64,000 bases of DNA from Eudorina sp. 2006-703-Eu-15 (lineage: Eukaryota > Chlorophyta > Chlorophyceae > Chlamydomonadales > Volvocaceae). Within the stretch, counting starts at the first letter, position 1. Each line of letters opens with the position of its first letter. A program made the position numbers and the translations under genes. Positions 1 through 15,000 of this stretch are shown piece after piece. Location: positions 750,001 to 814,000 of the forward strand of contig BDSI01000039.1 of NCBI GenBank assembly GCA_003117195.1, in the 5' to 3' direction. The notes under the pieces are model-generated. The model was not told the DNA's origin. It worked only from the letters and a program-made list of their open reading frames with translations, and did no database searches.

Positions 1-154
1 TGGGTGGGTCTAACATTACACACACATGCGCATCGCTGGTCTGCGTCTATCCTCTACGTCGCCGTCACCATTCACTACCATCTGGGTTGTCGGTAGTTCG
101 GGTTTCGGGTTCCGGGTATTTCGGGTGTCATCTACTTCCGTCGCCTACATCGCC

Positions 155-191
155 TGTTACGCTGGACTTCGCTTCTCGCGGCTCAGTTCTC

Positions 192-223
<32 letters not shown>
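155..223 (+). repeat. Dispersed repeat (family A) joined to a CA microsatellite
   Basis: A core of about 40 bases with CTTCTCGCGGCTCAG near its centre runs directly into (CA)n at 196-223. Similar cores are seen at 1057-1099, 20282-20345 and 30316-30362, each next to CA-rich or CA-repeat sequence. The copy at 20282 also shares the upstream CGCCTGT.ACGCTGG part. Confidence 0.6.
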
Positions 224-951
224 CAATCCTATCGGTGGTGGACGGCCGGATCCGCTGCGTGCAGCCAGTAGACGTAGACTCGTGATGGATAGATAGCAGC
301 GTGAGACGCTAGGGTGTAGGGATTGGGACTAGGGAAGCCCACTTCCGGGCACGATGGGGATCCGTGGGTGCCCGAGGAGGGTCGGGCCCGACCAGTGGGA
401 GTTGGCAGCGAGCGGGACGTGTAGGCGAGGGCCGCTTGCGACGGGAAGGGGTGTACGACAGGGAAGCTTGCGTGGTGATGTGCTGCCTTGTGCAAACCAT
501 AGCCCCATCATGGAGCGCCCGACTGCATACCCGGACCCAGCAAGGCCTGACGCGTGCGAGCCGCCTCGCTCTGGCTCAGCTGGGCAGGCAGGCCTGCCGG
601 AGGGTGCAACCCTAGCTAGTACGATTAGGTTGGGACGCGGGACCAGGCTAGTTTTACCGCACCAAGCAGGGGCGCGCCTCCGAAACGCGCCCTGGGTGCT
701 GCAAGGACTTGAGGAGGTTGAACAGCGGACTGCGAGGCGCAGACCGCCCGGGATGGGCCTTCGCCCACTCCCTTGAGGGGGCACAGCGGTCACCGATCCT
801 CGGGGATCGGGCACGCGCCCTTGGTTGAGAGCGAGGGGACAGAGGCCCCTTACGCCCCTTTCCCCCGTATCCGGGGGAAAGTGCTTCGGCGGTCTCCCGT
901 ATGGGGCGGGTTAGCGCCCCCGGCCAGTGTCGGCCCGGCAGATATGTAACG

Positions 952-1052
<101 letters not shown>

Positions 1053-1122
1053 GCCCGGGTCTGCTTTTCGCGGCTCAGCTTTTCTCCTTGATAACACACC
1101 GCCCGCCTCCTCCGCCCCGCAG

Positions 1123-4100
1123 GTACACCAATGTGCCCAACACGGACTCGCTGTTCTGCAACGGCGCCACCCTCATGGTGAACGGCAACATCGCCGTCGT
1201 GGGCGGACACATCGCCAAATCAGGATACCTGGACGGCCTGAAGAGCCTGCGCGTCTACGACAGGTGCGGCGGTGAACAGGTGGCGGCGGCGGTGGCGGTA
1301 GCCCGGCCCCGGTGCACCAGCGGCCCCCCCTGGTGGCGCACGATACCGTATTGGGACGGGCGGGTTTAGAGTGAACTCCCCCCTCTCTCCCTCTCCTCCC
1401 CGGACCTTCACTCTAGTAGTCTGCACAGCTGAAATCTGCATAATAATGTCTGTTTGCTATACCCCATCCCCCGTTCCCGTGTCTGGCTTCGATTTTTCTC
1501 TTCCACCCCCTCCTCTTCCTTCCCCCCTCCCCTCTCCCCGTCCCCTCCCCTTCCTCCCCCCCTCTCTCCCCTACACACAACCGCCTTCCCCTCTCCCCGC
1601 AGGCTGGCCAACACGCTCATCACGGTGGCCAACATGCGGTTCCCCCGCTGGTACCCCTCGGCCAACATGCTGCCGGACGGCCGGGTGCTCATCATGGGCG
1701 GCACCCAGTCCCCCGGGTCGGGCACCAAGAACAACCCGGTCTGCGAGGTGTGGGACCCGCAGAACAACCCCACCACCCCGCCCTCGCAGTGGACGCTGCC
1801 GGATGCGTTTGTGGCCAAGGCGGGCGACATCTTCTACCCGTGAGTGGCGAAGACCGCAGGGGCCCGCTGGGAAGAGGAGGGAGGGCGGGAGGGGAAAGGG
1901 AGGGAAGGTACGCGGCGGAGCGGGGAGGAAGGGAGCAGAGTGAGTGGGGGGAGGGCTGCAGATTGATTTGCCTGCCGGTCTAAAACGTGCCTGCGGCGAG
2001 CGGCGCAGCCAACCGACCCGCGCCCCGTGCAAGGCCCCACAAGGCACGCACACTCCGCACCCCAGTCTTGGCGCACCCAACTGAGGAACCTCCACCCCAT
2101 CCACACCTCGTCGGGTCGGGCGGGTTGCATTTCGAAACACACCCCGTCCTGAGGAACCCCACCCCGTTCTTTGGGTTTATTTCTTTTTTTCAATTTAACC
2201 CCGTCCTGAGGTCCTGAGTCCGTCTGTCCTCCCTGCCCTTCCTCCTGTCCGCGCCTCCTGCCCTTCCTCCTCGCTTCCCTCCGACCCACTTTCACTCTCC
2301 CGTTTCCCCCCTCGCACTGTTGCATTGCAGCAACAACTACATCCTTCCCACCGGCGACATGCTGGTGTACTGCGACTCTGTGGGCCTTATCCTGAACCCG
2401 TACACCGGCAACATCGTCACGGGGGTGCCCTCCCACACGACGGTCATAAAGACGGTTCGCCTGGAGTACCCCTTCAGCGGCACATCGGTCATGTTGCCGC
2501 TCACCCCGGACAACAACTACACGCCCGAGTTTGTGTTCTTCGGAGGGCAGTTTGGGTACGGCTGGACAAACACGCCGGCGGTGGACCTGGCCATGAGATT
2601 CAAGGTGCGCGTGGGGCGAGTGGGCCGGCGGGTGGCTGGCTGGGGTGAGGTGGTCCAGGACGTGGCCGGTGCGCGGGGGTGGCTGGGTGGGGGTTGAATA
2701 AGAAGAGGACCCGGCGGGTGGTCGGATGGGTACCGTGACGTGGCGTGATCCAAGCTTATGCAAAAGCACATTGCTGCGGGGGAGCAGGAGCAGGAGCAGG
2801 AAGGTGGACATGTACAAAGGGGAAAAAGGGGGGGCCCCTGGACGCGCACCCGCGCCCGCGCGTGTTTAGATAAGAGACCCGCCCGACCCCCCCCCCGACC
2901 CGCGATAGAGCGTGTGCCCGACGTACCCTTTGCGCGCTGTCTCCCGCGCCCACCCTTTGGGATTTGCCGCCTCCGGACCTTTTTGCTTCCTCTCCGTCTG
3001 TGTGTGGCTCCGCTGCGTTGAACGCGCTTACCTGCCCCTGCGGACAGCTCGCGGGCGATGCCCCACATCCCGGCACCCCGCCCCGCTCACCGCGCCGCGC
3101 ACTGCTCGCCTCGTCGCCTGCATCACCGTTTCCCCGCACCCCCCGCATTCCTGCATCAGGCCCTCCGCCGTTGGACCACGCGCCATCCAAAGTGTTCCGT
3201 CCCGCGCCAGCGCCCTGCGGAGCCCCCCCCTAAACCGCCCCAACCGATAACCCGCCACCCGACGCGCTGCCCCGCACACCACACCCGACGCGACGCCCCG
3301 CACACACCACACACACACACACACGTCATCCCCCCCGCGTTCCCCGCGCCCGCCCGCCCCTCGACCCCCCGCCCGCCACACGACCAGGTGACGTACGACA
3401 GCCGCGCCAAGAACTACACCTTCGGCCCCTGGGAGCTGGAGAAGATGAACGCGCGCCGCGTCATGGGCGACGCGGTGCTGCTGCCCAACGGCCAGGTGGT
3501 GGTGCTGAACGGCGCGCAGAACGGCGTGGCGGGCGATTCGGCCACGGGCGGCTCCTCCAAGGCGCACTTTCCGCAGTTCAACCCCGTGCTGTACGACCCC
3601 ACCGCGCCCAACGGCACGCGCTTCACTCGAATGGCACGCTCCCAGATTGCGCGCATGTACCACTCGACGGCGGCACTCACCCCCGACGGCACGATCATCG
3701 TGGCGGGCTGCGACCGTTGCAACTACTTCAACTGCACGGTGCCGTACAGTCCGTCCCCGTGGGGCCTGCCCGAGTACCGAGTCGAGATCCTGTACCCGCC
3801 GTTTTACTTTTGGCCGATGCGGCCCGTGCTGCGCTCCGCGCCGTCGACCATCACGTACGGCAAGGCGTTTACGGCAGTGTACGACACTGTCGCGACGATG
3901 GTGGACATTGATGCCGCGGTGCTCGTTGCGCCGTCGAGCACAACCCACTCGACGAATTTCAACCAGCGCGTGGTGGGGCTGGTGATGCTGGGCGATAACG
4001 GCGCGGGGCAGCTGCGGCTGCAGGGCCCGCCCAACCGCAACATCGCACCGCCGGGCTTTTACATGCTGTTTATCCTGTCAGGGCAGGCCTACTCGTCGGC

Positions 4101-4125
4101 GGTGTGGGTGCAGCTGCTGCCGTGA
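1123..4125 (+). CDS. Glyoxal/galactose oxidase-like copper radical oxidase (5' partial)
   Basis: Exons 1123-1263, 1603-1839, 2331-2604 and 3388-4125 join in frame through GT-AG introns to give the last 462 residues; the first codon is split, so the start is outside the window. Kelch-type blade sequences are followed by the C-terminal immunoglobulin-like domain of the glyoxal oxidase family (DUF1929). The copper and radical residues of the family are visible: a Cys in SLFCNGA (the thioether Cys), a Tyr in RWYPSA (the cross-linked radical Tyr), the Tyr-His pair in RMYHSTA, and a His in THSTNF. The family oxidises aldehydes or primary alcohols with O2 to give H2O2, usually outside the cell in the matrix. 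The exact substrate cannot be told. Intron 2605-3387 ends with a CA-rich stretch close to the acceptor. No TGTAA motif is near the stop; an AATAAA lies at about 4204. Confidence 0.88.
2165..2203 (+). repeat. Dispersed intronic repeat (family B), copy 1
   Basis: An AT-rich block containing GGGTTTATTTCTTTTTTT and then CAATTTAACCCC lies in the second oxidase intron seen here. It is nearly identical to a block at 47774-47810 inside an intron of the unrelated AspRS gene on the other strand. Flanking CCGTCCTGAGG motifs are repeated on both sides here. Confidence 0.6.
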
Positions 4126-7100
4126 GCGGCGGCGCGGCGCGGCGCGCTCGCCACACCGCCGCCACACGTGGCGACGGCACCAACGGCGTATTGCTGACGA
4201 GCAAATAAACTGTTGCCGGCAGCAAGGCGGGACAGGGAGGAAGGGAGTGGTGGGGGAGGGGAGGGAGTGAGGCTCAGGGAGGAGGGGAGTGGAGGGGGAG
4301 GGGCGGAGAGGGAGGAGGAGCTACTACATGACCTGGGCGTGGACGAGGGAGGAGGGGGGAAACAGAACGCGGTTTCAGCGGTCTCGCTGTCTTTATTGGC
4401 AAAGGGAATCACAGGACGAGTTGGGGGCCAGATGCAGCGCCGGTGCGAGCTCGCGGAGGGCTTGGCGCGCGGGCGGACAGGCGGGGCAGCGGGGCCGCAT
4501 CAGGGGGTGCGGACGGGAGGGCTGGGTTCCCATACCCGTGTGCATCAGAAGGTTTGGGGTGGGGCCGGTGGCTACTGTGGCGGTGCACTGAAGACGATTT
4601 GTGCCCAGCATGAACAGCTATCTCATTATTCAGGGATCGAGGGATGTATAGCTTGTAGGCGAAATGATGTCGAGCAGACGTCTCGCCTAGGCGCGCCCTT
4701 GAACCTCTCGGGGAGTGGGGGACGCATGTCACGTCATTCATTCTTTTAACGCTTAGAAGCACATTAATTTACGCTTAGAAGTATTGGGTCTTGCCGTAGC
4801 CTCTAAGCTTATTTATTCTTCCAAATTACCTTAGTGGTGCGGCGTGTCGTGGCCGCTGGCGGCAGGGCATCCTGCCCGGCAGTAGCACAAACCCACCGCG
4901 GCGGCGCGGGCGTCGCCACAGCCGCAGCGACCCTGGTCGGCGCAAAGGGCCGCCTGTAGGGCCAACGGAACCAACCGTTCATTCATCCGATGACGGTGAC
5001 CACGACATGATTGGATGGGATGGGGTAGGGTGGTGTGGATGGGCCATGCAGCGCTCCTGACCCCTGCGGTCCTCGGAATGCTGGCCGGATGCGCACCGCG
5101 TTGCCCGTGCTGGCCTCGCTTGTACTGCGGTGAGGTCCCGGCTCCCGGGGGATGCGCTGCCTGGGGCCCCCTGGGAAGTCGTGGCAAGGAGGAGTATACG
5201 CGGAGATGGCCTGGCACCATGGCACGTGTGCCCCGCCGTGCGCCGAGGTTAACCCTGCGCAAACAGGAGTAGTCTGACGCGGCCAAATTTAGCAGTCCTT
5301 GCAGGACGAGTGGTAGGTAGTTTATTAGGTTCTCCAGTGGTACCGTCGTGGTCGTGGTAAGCCGTGCCGGTGCCGGGGTCTGAAACGCGGCGTAGGACTG
5401 GCAGACTAGGGCGTAGGTCTGGCAGACTAGCGAGCAAGGGGTTAGCGGCACCGCGCGGCTTCGTGCGGGTCCTGTCGTGCGGCGGCTGGTGCGGCGGCTT
5501 GTAGGTCCGGAGCGGCTTGCTGGGCTTGGTGGGTGTGTAGAGAAGAGACCCGCCCGTGCCCTTGCTTGGCTTGGTGCTTGTTCTGGCGCCTTCGCGGAAC
5601 GCACCAGCGATCCGGTGGTGAGTGAGCATGTCGCTCCAGCGCACCATTCTAGCGGATTTGTTTGATTCTTACTAGCGCTCGCCAAGTAGCTCTTTGTAGT
5701 TCCTGCAATGGCGCCTCATTGCGTCATGTTCCATCGGGACTTTCAATAGTGAGTGGAGTATAATGTGTGTGTGTGTAGAGATAAGAGACCCGCCCCACCC
5801 AAACCAAGCACCAATATGTGTGTGTGTGTGTACACGGCGGTGTGACTGGCTGCGACGCGCTCGGAGGTTGGGTGGGTGGGTGCGGGTTGTTTTGGGCGCC
5901 CTGGTGCAGGCGGCGGGCAGTAGCCGCTGGGCAGTAGCCGCTGGGCGTCATTAGTAAGGGCTAATACAGGGGGGGCTCCTCGGACCCTCCTCAGAGAGCA
6001 GCAGCAGACGGCTGTTGCCGTACTCCTTTCCTTGTGGGAATGCCTTGCGGATTGCGGAACGATCCAGGAGTAATCCACGGGCCATGCTCGCGGAAGGCGG
6101 GTAGTTAGCGCGGCATTGTAACCAGACATAGCGCCTGTTTCGACGCTGTGGCTGCTGCCTGTCTTGATGCGCTCGTCTCCCGGATGCCAGTGACCTTGGC
6201 TTGGGCACTGACGGCCCGGTGGGGGCCGCTGCCGCGGGCGGGTCTCACCGCGGGTGGCCGAACTTCCACGTAAAGGGCCCCGGGGGTCGCCTCCAAGTGC
6301 CTCCAAGGGCGCATGGCTGAGATGCGGTATGGGCTAGAGCGGTCCGTTGGTGACCGAGCCTCGCACCCGCACCCGCACCCTGCAGGAGACCGACCGGACC
6401 CGCTCTTGCCGAAAAGGACGTCATGCCGGCCAGGCCTTGCGCGCGGAATGGGTCCAAGCCAGGGAGGAAGGAAGGGTGGCGCAACTCCTCCCACCCACCC
6501 ACACAGACACCCCCCACACACAAACACGCAGCGCGCGCGATTTCAGTTCCCCCTTGACAAGGCCTGCGCCTTCGTGCCTGAGGGCCGGGCCGGCGGGTGG
6601 ATGCACTCCCACGTCCCACCTGGTGAAGTGGTGTCTGAGGGGTAGTCCATCCGGGCAGTGTAACCGGCTGCGAACTCGGCGAGTGAGCGCGCATGCGGGC
6701 GGTGGAGGGCCCCAGTTGGCGGCGCGCCTCAAGCTACGGACACCCTGCTGCGCCTGGGCAGCGTTGTAGAGGGCCGAGGCCAGGAGGCATTGTTGCTTTG
6801 CGGCTGGATGCACTCCGCTGAGAGCTTTTCCCGCCTGTGAATTCCAATTTTAAAGTACGGAGGGGGCCGGTGTCTCAGGCGCGGGTGTGGCGAGGGGTTT
6901 TGTTGTTGTGAGGGTTGTAGTCGTGCTTAGATGCGTGGGTCGGTCACGTAGGGGGCACGACGCACGAGGTACGTCACGTGATGCACAGGGGTCCACAAGA
7001 GCTGAAGGCAGTCGGGGCTGAAGGGAGATTATCGGTTCGCGAGCGTGTCGGGGGCGCTTTGATGCGGCTGTTGGTGGGTGACGAGGGAGAAGGATGAGGA

Positions 7101-7637
7101 GGCATCGCCGTCACACGCCGTGATCCGTACCTCACTGGCCTCCAGTTGGAATCAGATGGTGCAAGATGGGCGGATGCAGCTACGTAGCGGAGGGCCTACG
7201 GAGGCATGGGAACGGACTCATGTACGGCGGGGAGGGGCCTCGACGAGCGGGGCGCACGGGAGCGGTCCCATGCCGAAATAAAGAGCAGCTGCGTTGCCTC
7301 TGCGTGGGGCAAAGGAGTGCCTTGAATGGGCGCGGCTTGCAGGTACATTTCAAATGGGTCGAAACGTCGAATGATGCGGGAATCCATTCCTATCATCATG
7401 GCGGTGACGTACAATTACCCTATACAAAAATTTTACAGAAGCCGGTTAGCATTTTTAGCAAATAAATTTAATTACCGGCACTGTTGCATGTTGAGGAATT
7501 TTTGATCTTTCTACTTGCGCCTTGCCGAATTCAAGTCGCGTGTTGAACCGGGCGAACGCCGACTTTCGCCGAGGTTGGCCATGCTGAAGGGTAGGAGCAG
7601 ATCAGTGTTTCCATGCTGTCGTCCGGCAGCTTAAGCT
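4126..7637. other. Gene-poor spacer
   Basis: No coding exon with family similarity or consistent splice phases was found on either strand. The left part is G-rich, with repeated GGAGGGGAGTGG-like runs at 4230-4320. A copy of dispersed repeat family C lies at 4378-4404. Two copies of a short motif, GTGTGTAGAG followed by AAGAGACCCGCC, occur near 5536 and 5770, the second beside GT repeats. A tandem GCAGTAGCCGCTGG pair lies at about 5920-5945. The last 250 bases are AT-rich and may hold the kinase promoter. Confidence 0.5.
4378..4404 (+). repeat. Dispersed repeat (family C), copy 1
   Basis: A block of about 27 bases matches GCGGTTTCGCTGTC then NTTATTGGCAAAG. Copies are at 17532-17557 (intron of the coiled-coil gene, most diverged) and 36696-36722 (intron of the PRCC gene). 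All three are non-coding and lie near G-rich stretches. Confidence 0.55.
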
Positions 7638-11275
<3,638 letters not shown>

Positions 11276-11726
11276 AGACAGCAAGTGTGCGTACGCAGCT
11301 GTGCGGGTGCCCCGTACTTCGGCTTGGTGGGCAGCGTTTATGGTCGATGCTGTGTATTTAGGATAGAACGGGAGCTCAGAGCGGGTGGTCGTCTCCATAT
11401 CTCTACTTTGATTATCAGGTTGCAGGGGTGAATACAGCAGCTTTTGTCGGATACGCGTGCTCAAGGTGGTCTGCTGGAAAGAGTCTTGGTAGATTTCCGT
11501 TGGACGGACATTATCGGCATGCAATCAGTAAGATTGCAATGCGTGCTGTGGCGTCGTTGACGTGTGAGCGCCGATGGCGGCAACGCCTTGGTATGTTGGC
11601 TTTTTTGCTGATAAATATTCGGGACATCTTCCTCTTTTGTTTTCTTTTTTGTGTCTTCTGTAGATGGTCGTGTCGTTTTGATTATTGAGCGTCCCGCTGT
11701 GTCCGGCTGCCCAACCTGTCCCGCAG

Positions 11727-11820
11727 GTCGGCTTCAGCGGACGCCGCCGAACCCCACATCGAGCTGTTGGAGGTCGAGGACGCCGTGCTTGTAACGGCCA
11801 AGCCGCTGGTCGGAGCTTAA
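11727..11820 (+). CDS. Possible alternative terminal exon of the SRPK gene
   Basis: A C-rich tract and CAG precede an open stretch of 30 codons with strong G/C third positions (SASADAAEPHIELLEVEDA and onward) ending in TAA at 11818. Its phase (one base, then codons) fits a donor inside the last kinase exon, at 10992 (TCAAG followed by GTACAC). Joining 10992 to 11727 would replace the RS tail with a short acidic tail. A TGTAA motif follows at 12039-12043. It could instead be a chance open frame; a second frame through the same bases is also open. Confidence 0.4.
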
Positions 11821-12038
11821 CAGCTGCCGGCCTCACGTTGCGGCGAAAAGGAGCTTTGGCATACCGTTTATTGGCGACGTCCGCGAGCGCCTTCGTGAAC
11901 ATGTGTGATACGTAGATCGGTTGTGGAAGTCGTGACCTTTGCTCTTTGCTGGCACGTTGTACTGGACGATCGGCTCGTTAGGCTCCGAAGCCGGAATATC
12001 GGTTCTCGGCTTTCGTTCTGTGCGCATTAGTGACGAAT

Positions 12039-12043
12039 TGTAA
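12039..12043 (+). terminator. TGTAA poly(A)-type signal
   Basis: TGTAA lies about 220 bases after the TAA at 11820 and 760 bases after the RS-tail stop at 11275. TGTAA is the usual poly(A) signal in Chlamydomonadales. It lies only about 50 bases upstream of the next start codon at 12095. Confidence 0.4.
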
Positions 12044-12094
12044 AAGCAATTTCCTCATATTAACGTTTAAGATCGCTGACGCAAAGGTTTGCGA

Positions 12095-15000
12095 ATGCCT
12101 GGGACGCTTCGAAGTGCCAGGGCTGCTGGCCCTTCAGCCAGTCGCAAGAGCGTGGGGAAGCGAGCGTCCAGGCTCGCTTGCAATGCGCACCATAAGCCAT
12201 CCGAAGGAGCTCTGCAGTCCTTCATTCGCAAGGGCCTTGCTGCTGGCCTCGCCGGAGTGAGTGCAAGTTTGGCCGCCTCGCCCTCTGCTGTTATCGACGA
12301 CCGCAAGACGCCCGGGGCTATCCAATCCATCTCAACGATCCCGTGTATTGATAATTGACTTAATGGGTCGGCCGCATATGATACCCAGTAACCCGATAAC
12401 GGCCATGTCTAAAACGTCGTTCGTCGTGGTCGCAGGTGTTGCTGGGCAGCTCGCAAATCCCACTCAGCGCGAATGCCTCAACATCATTGACAGAGATGCA
12501 AAATGCGAAGGCGGAGGAGTTCGCACGTATTGTGCGTGAGCGCACGGGCCGTCCCTTGCCGAAGGTCGATGCCTCCCCTTCCGCCGAAGTGAGCAACACT
12601 TGCTGGATTGATATGCATACTAGTCGGCACATAGCTCATGTCGGCATAAATTGATCCGTAGATCTCCTGGGAGCGGACGCGTCGCGCCCGTGGGTCGCAG
12701 CTCGGACTGACAATCGTTCGTCTTCAGTGAACTTTCAGGGCCCCTCCACTCCTAGAACGAACCACGGTGTATAATATATCCGAAGTTGTCAGTCCCTGGA
12801 ACTGACGCTGGCAGCTCAGGCTTTATCTGCACCTGCCTCTTAAACTTGCATGCTTCGTCCCTGCGGCCGGACATGCAACATGGCTGCCTCTAGTTGACTC
12901 CCATCCTCACCTAACCCACTTATTTGCCTTCATTGCCTCCCGTCACAGGCGGAGCGTCTGGAGGCCTCGCGCCTCGCCGCCCAGCGCGGCGCCGACTCGG
13001 GCGCAGCGGATGCCCTCCGCGAGCAGCTCCGCGCCCTCAGCGAGCAGCTCAAGCGCGAGCAGGCTCAGCGCGAGGAGCTGGAGGCGCGCGCCAGCGAGCT
13101 GCAGCGGGCCGCCGCCGCCTCCGCCGCCAGCGTGCAACAGCAGCAGCAGCAGCAGCAGGCCTCCGATAGGGCGTCCCGTGCGTCCTTGGAGCAGGAGGAA
13201 CAGGCGCAGCGCAAGCAGCTGGCGGAGCTCCAGCAGCAGCTCGCGGATGCCCAGCGCGCGGCGGCCGCCTCCGCCGCCGAGCAGGCGGCGCTGGAGAAGC
13301 GGCTGACGGAGGCGCAGGACCAGGCGACGGCAGCGGCGGCCGCGGGCGGCTCGGTCCTTGCTGCTGAGGTCGAGGAGGAGGAGGGTAGTGTGATTAATGC
13401 GATGGGCGCACTGGGTATCGTGCTGGGTGGAGGCCTGGCGGGCTATGTGGCGGTGCTCAACCAGAACAAGGAGGTGGGCGGGTCAGGGCCAGGGAGGGGC
13501 GGGGAATAATGAGTGGAGGGGAGAGGGACGGGTATGCGGGACGCGCATAGGCTGGTGGGGCGGCACGGCGGTTCACCGGGGGTGCGCATAGCAGTAGAAG
13601 CCCGCACAGAGGAAGTATGTTTGACATGTTTGACATGCCGTCATTTGGAAGTGCGGGTGGCTAATGTGCCAAGATGGGGTGCGGCGTTGCGATGTACGGC
13701 AGTACGGTACAGAAGGTGCGGCTGGGCCGTCGATTCGGCTGGCAAGCGGATTAGTGTGTTTCGGCTATCCACTGAAGTGCAAGCTGCAAGGTAAGGACAC
13801 AGCGCGGGCCAGCTGTGCATTTCAAATACCGGCGACAGCGTCAGGCGCGCCGACGTACCATTTGGGGAGTTGCAAGTAAACACCGAGTCGCAGTCGGATG
13901 AAGAAAGGAAAGCCGCCCGGCGCTGCAGATTAGAGCGTACGGCATGCCGTACGCGGTATATGTGGTAGTTGCGCACTTGTCAAATGCCGGCGCTGTAGCG
14001 GGGGGTTGGGGCCGGTCCTCGTATTCGCACCAGCGAGGCGTCAGGCGTCGGGCGGGACGTGAATCGCCGTCAGGAACGGCCGTCACACCGTCAGTGCGGG
14101 AGAATCCTTGGGGGAGATGGGGGATGTGGGGAGATGGGGGAACGGGGAGATGAGGATGTGGCGAACCCCTCCCAGCCCCTTGAATGCGGCCCGAAGGGTG
14201 CATCCCAAGGCGAGGGGGACTGCCGGTGGAGCCCGGGGTTGCGTTTGTATGCGTGCATGGTGTGGATGGTTAGTTGATGACGTGGACTGGATGGGGTCGT
14301 GGGTCCTGGGAAAGCGCAGGCGGGTTGCGGTTCGGTCGGGAATCACCGGAGTCATCGGAGTCACCTTGATTTCCGGCGTCTGCAAGCCATGTGTCCTGCC
14401 AACCTGCCCTCACTCACCCAACCCCATCGACGTTTCCCCAACTCCCCTCCCATTCCTAATTCAAATTGATTTGGATCCGCAGACCGCCGAGCAGGCCCTT
14501 AACTCCGCCATCGCCACGGAGCGCCGACTGGTTTCGGAGCTGCGGACCAAGGCGGAGGAGGCGGCGGCGGCGCTGGAGAAGGAGCAGAAGCTGGTGACCC
14601 GCCTGCAGACGGAGATGAAGCAGGCGGCGGCGGACAGCGCGCGCGTGGTAGGTTCGTGAGGGTCGAGTCGTTTCGGGTCGGGTCGGAAGGGGTCGGGGCG
14701 GAGCGGGGCGGAGCGGGGCGTAGCGGGGCGTAGCGGGGCGGAGCGGGGCGGAGCGGGGCGGAGCGGGGCGGGGGGCCTACACGGCACCCGAAACCCTACA
14801 CGGCAGCGACCGAGCAATACGGGCTTCTGTTCCGTCGCGTCTCGCCTGGCCCCTCAGATCTTTGAAGCGTGTGTATCACGGTATCAGGTGCTTGCCTCGG
14901 CAGTGCAGGTTGGGATCTCTAGGTGTAATGTCAACCGTGCCTTGCTACCCTCCGTACTCCTCCTTGCCCCTCCGTATCCTGTTCAGCTGGAGCTAGAGCG

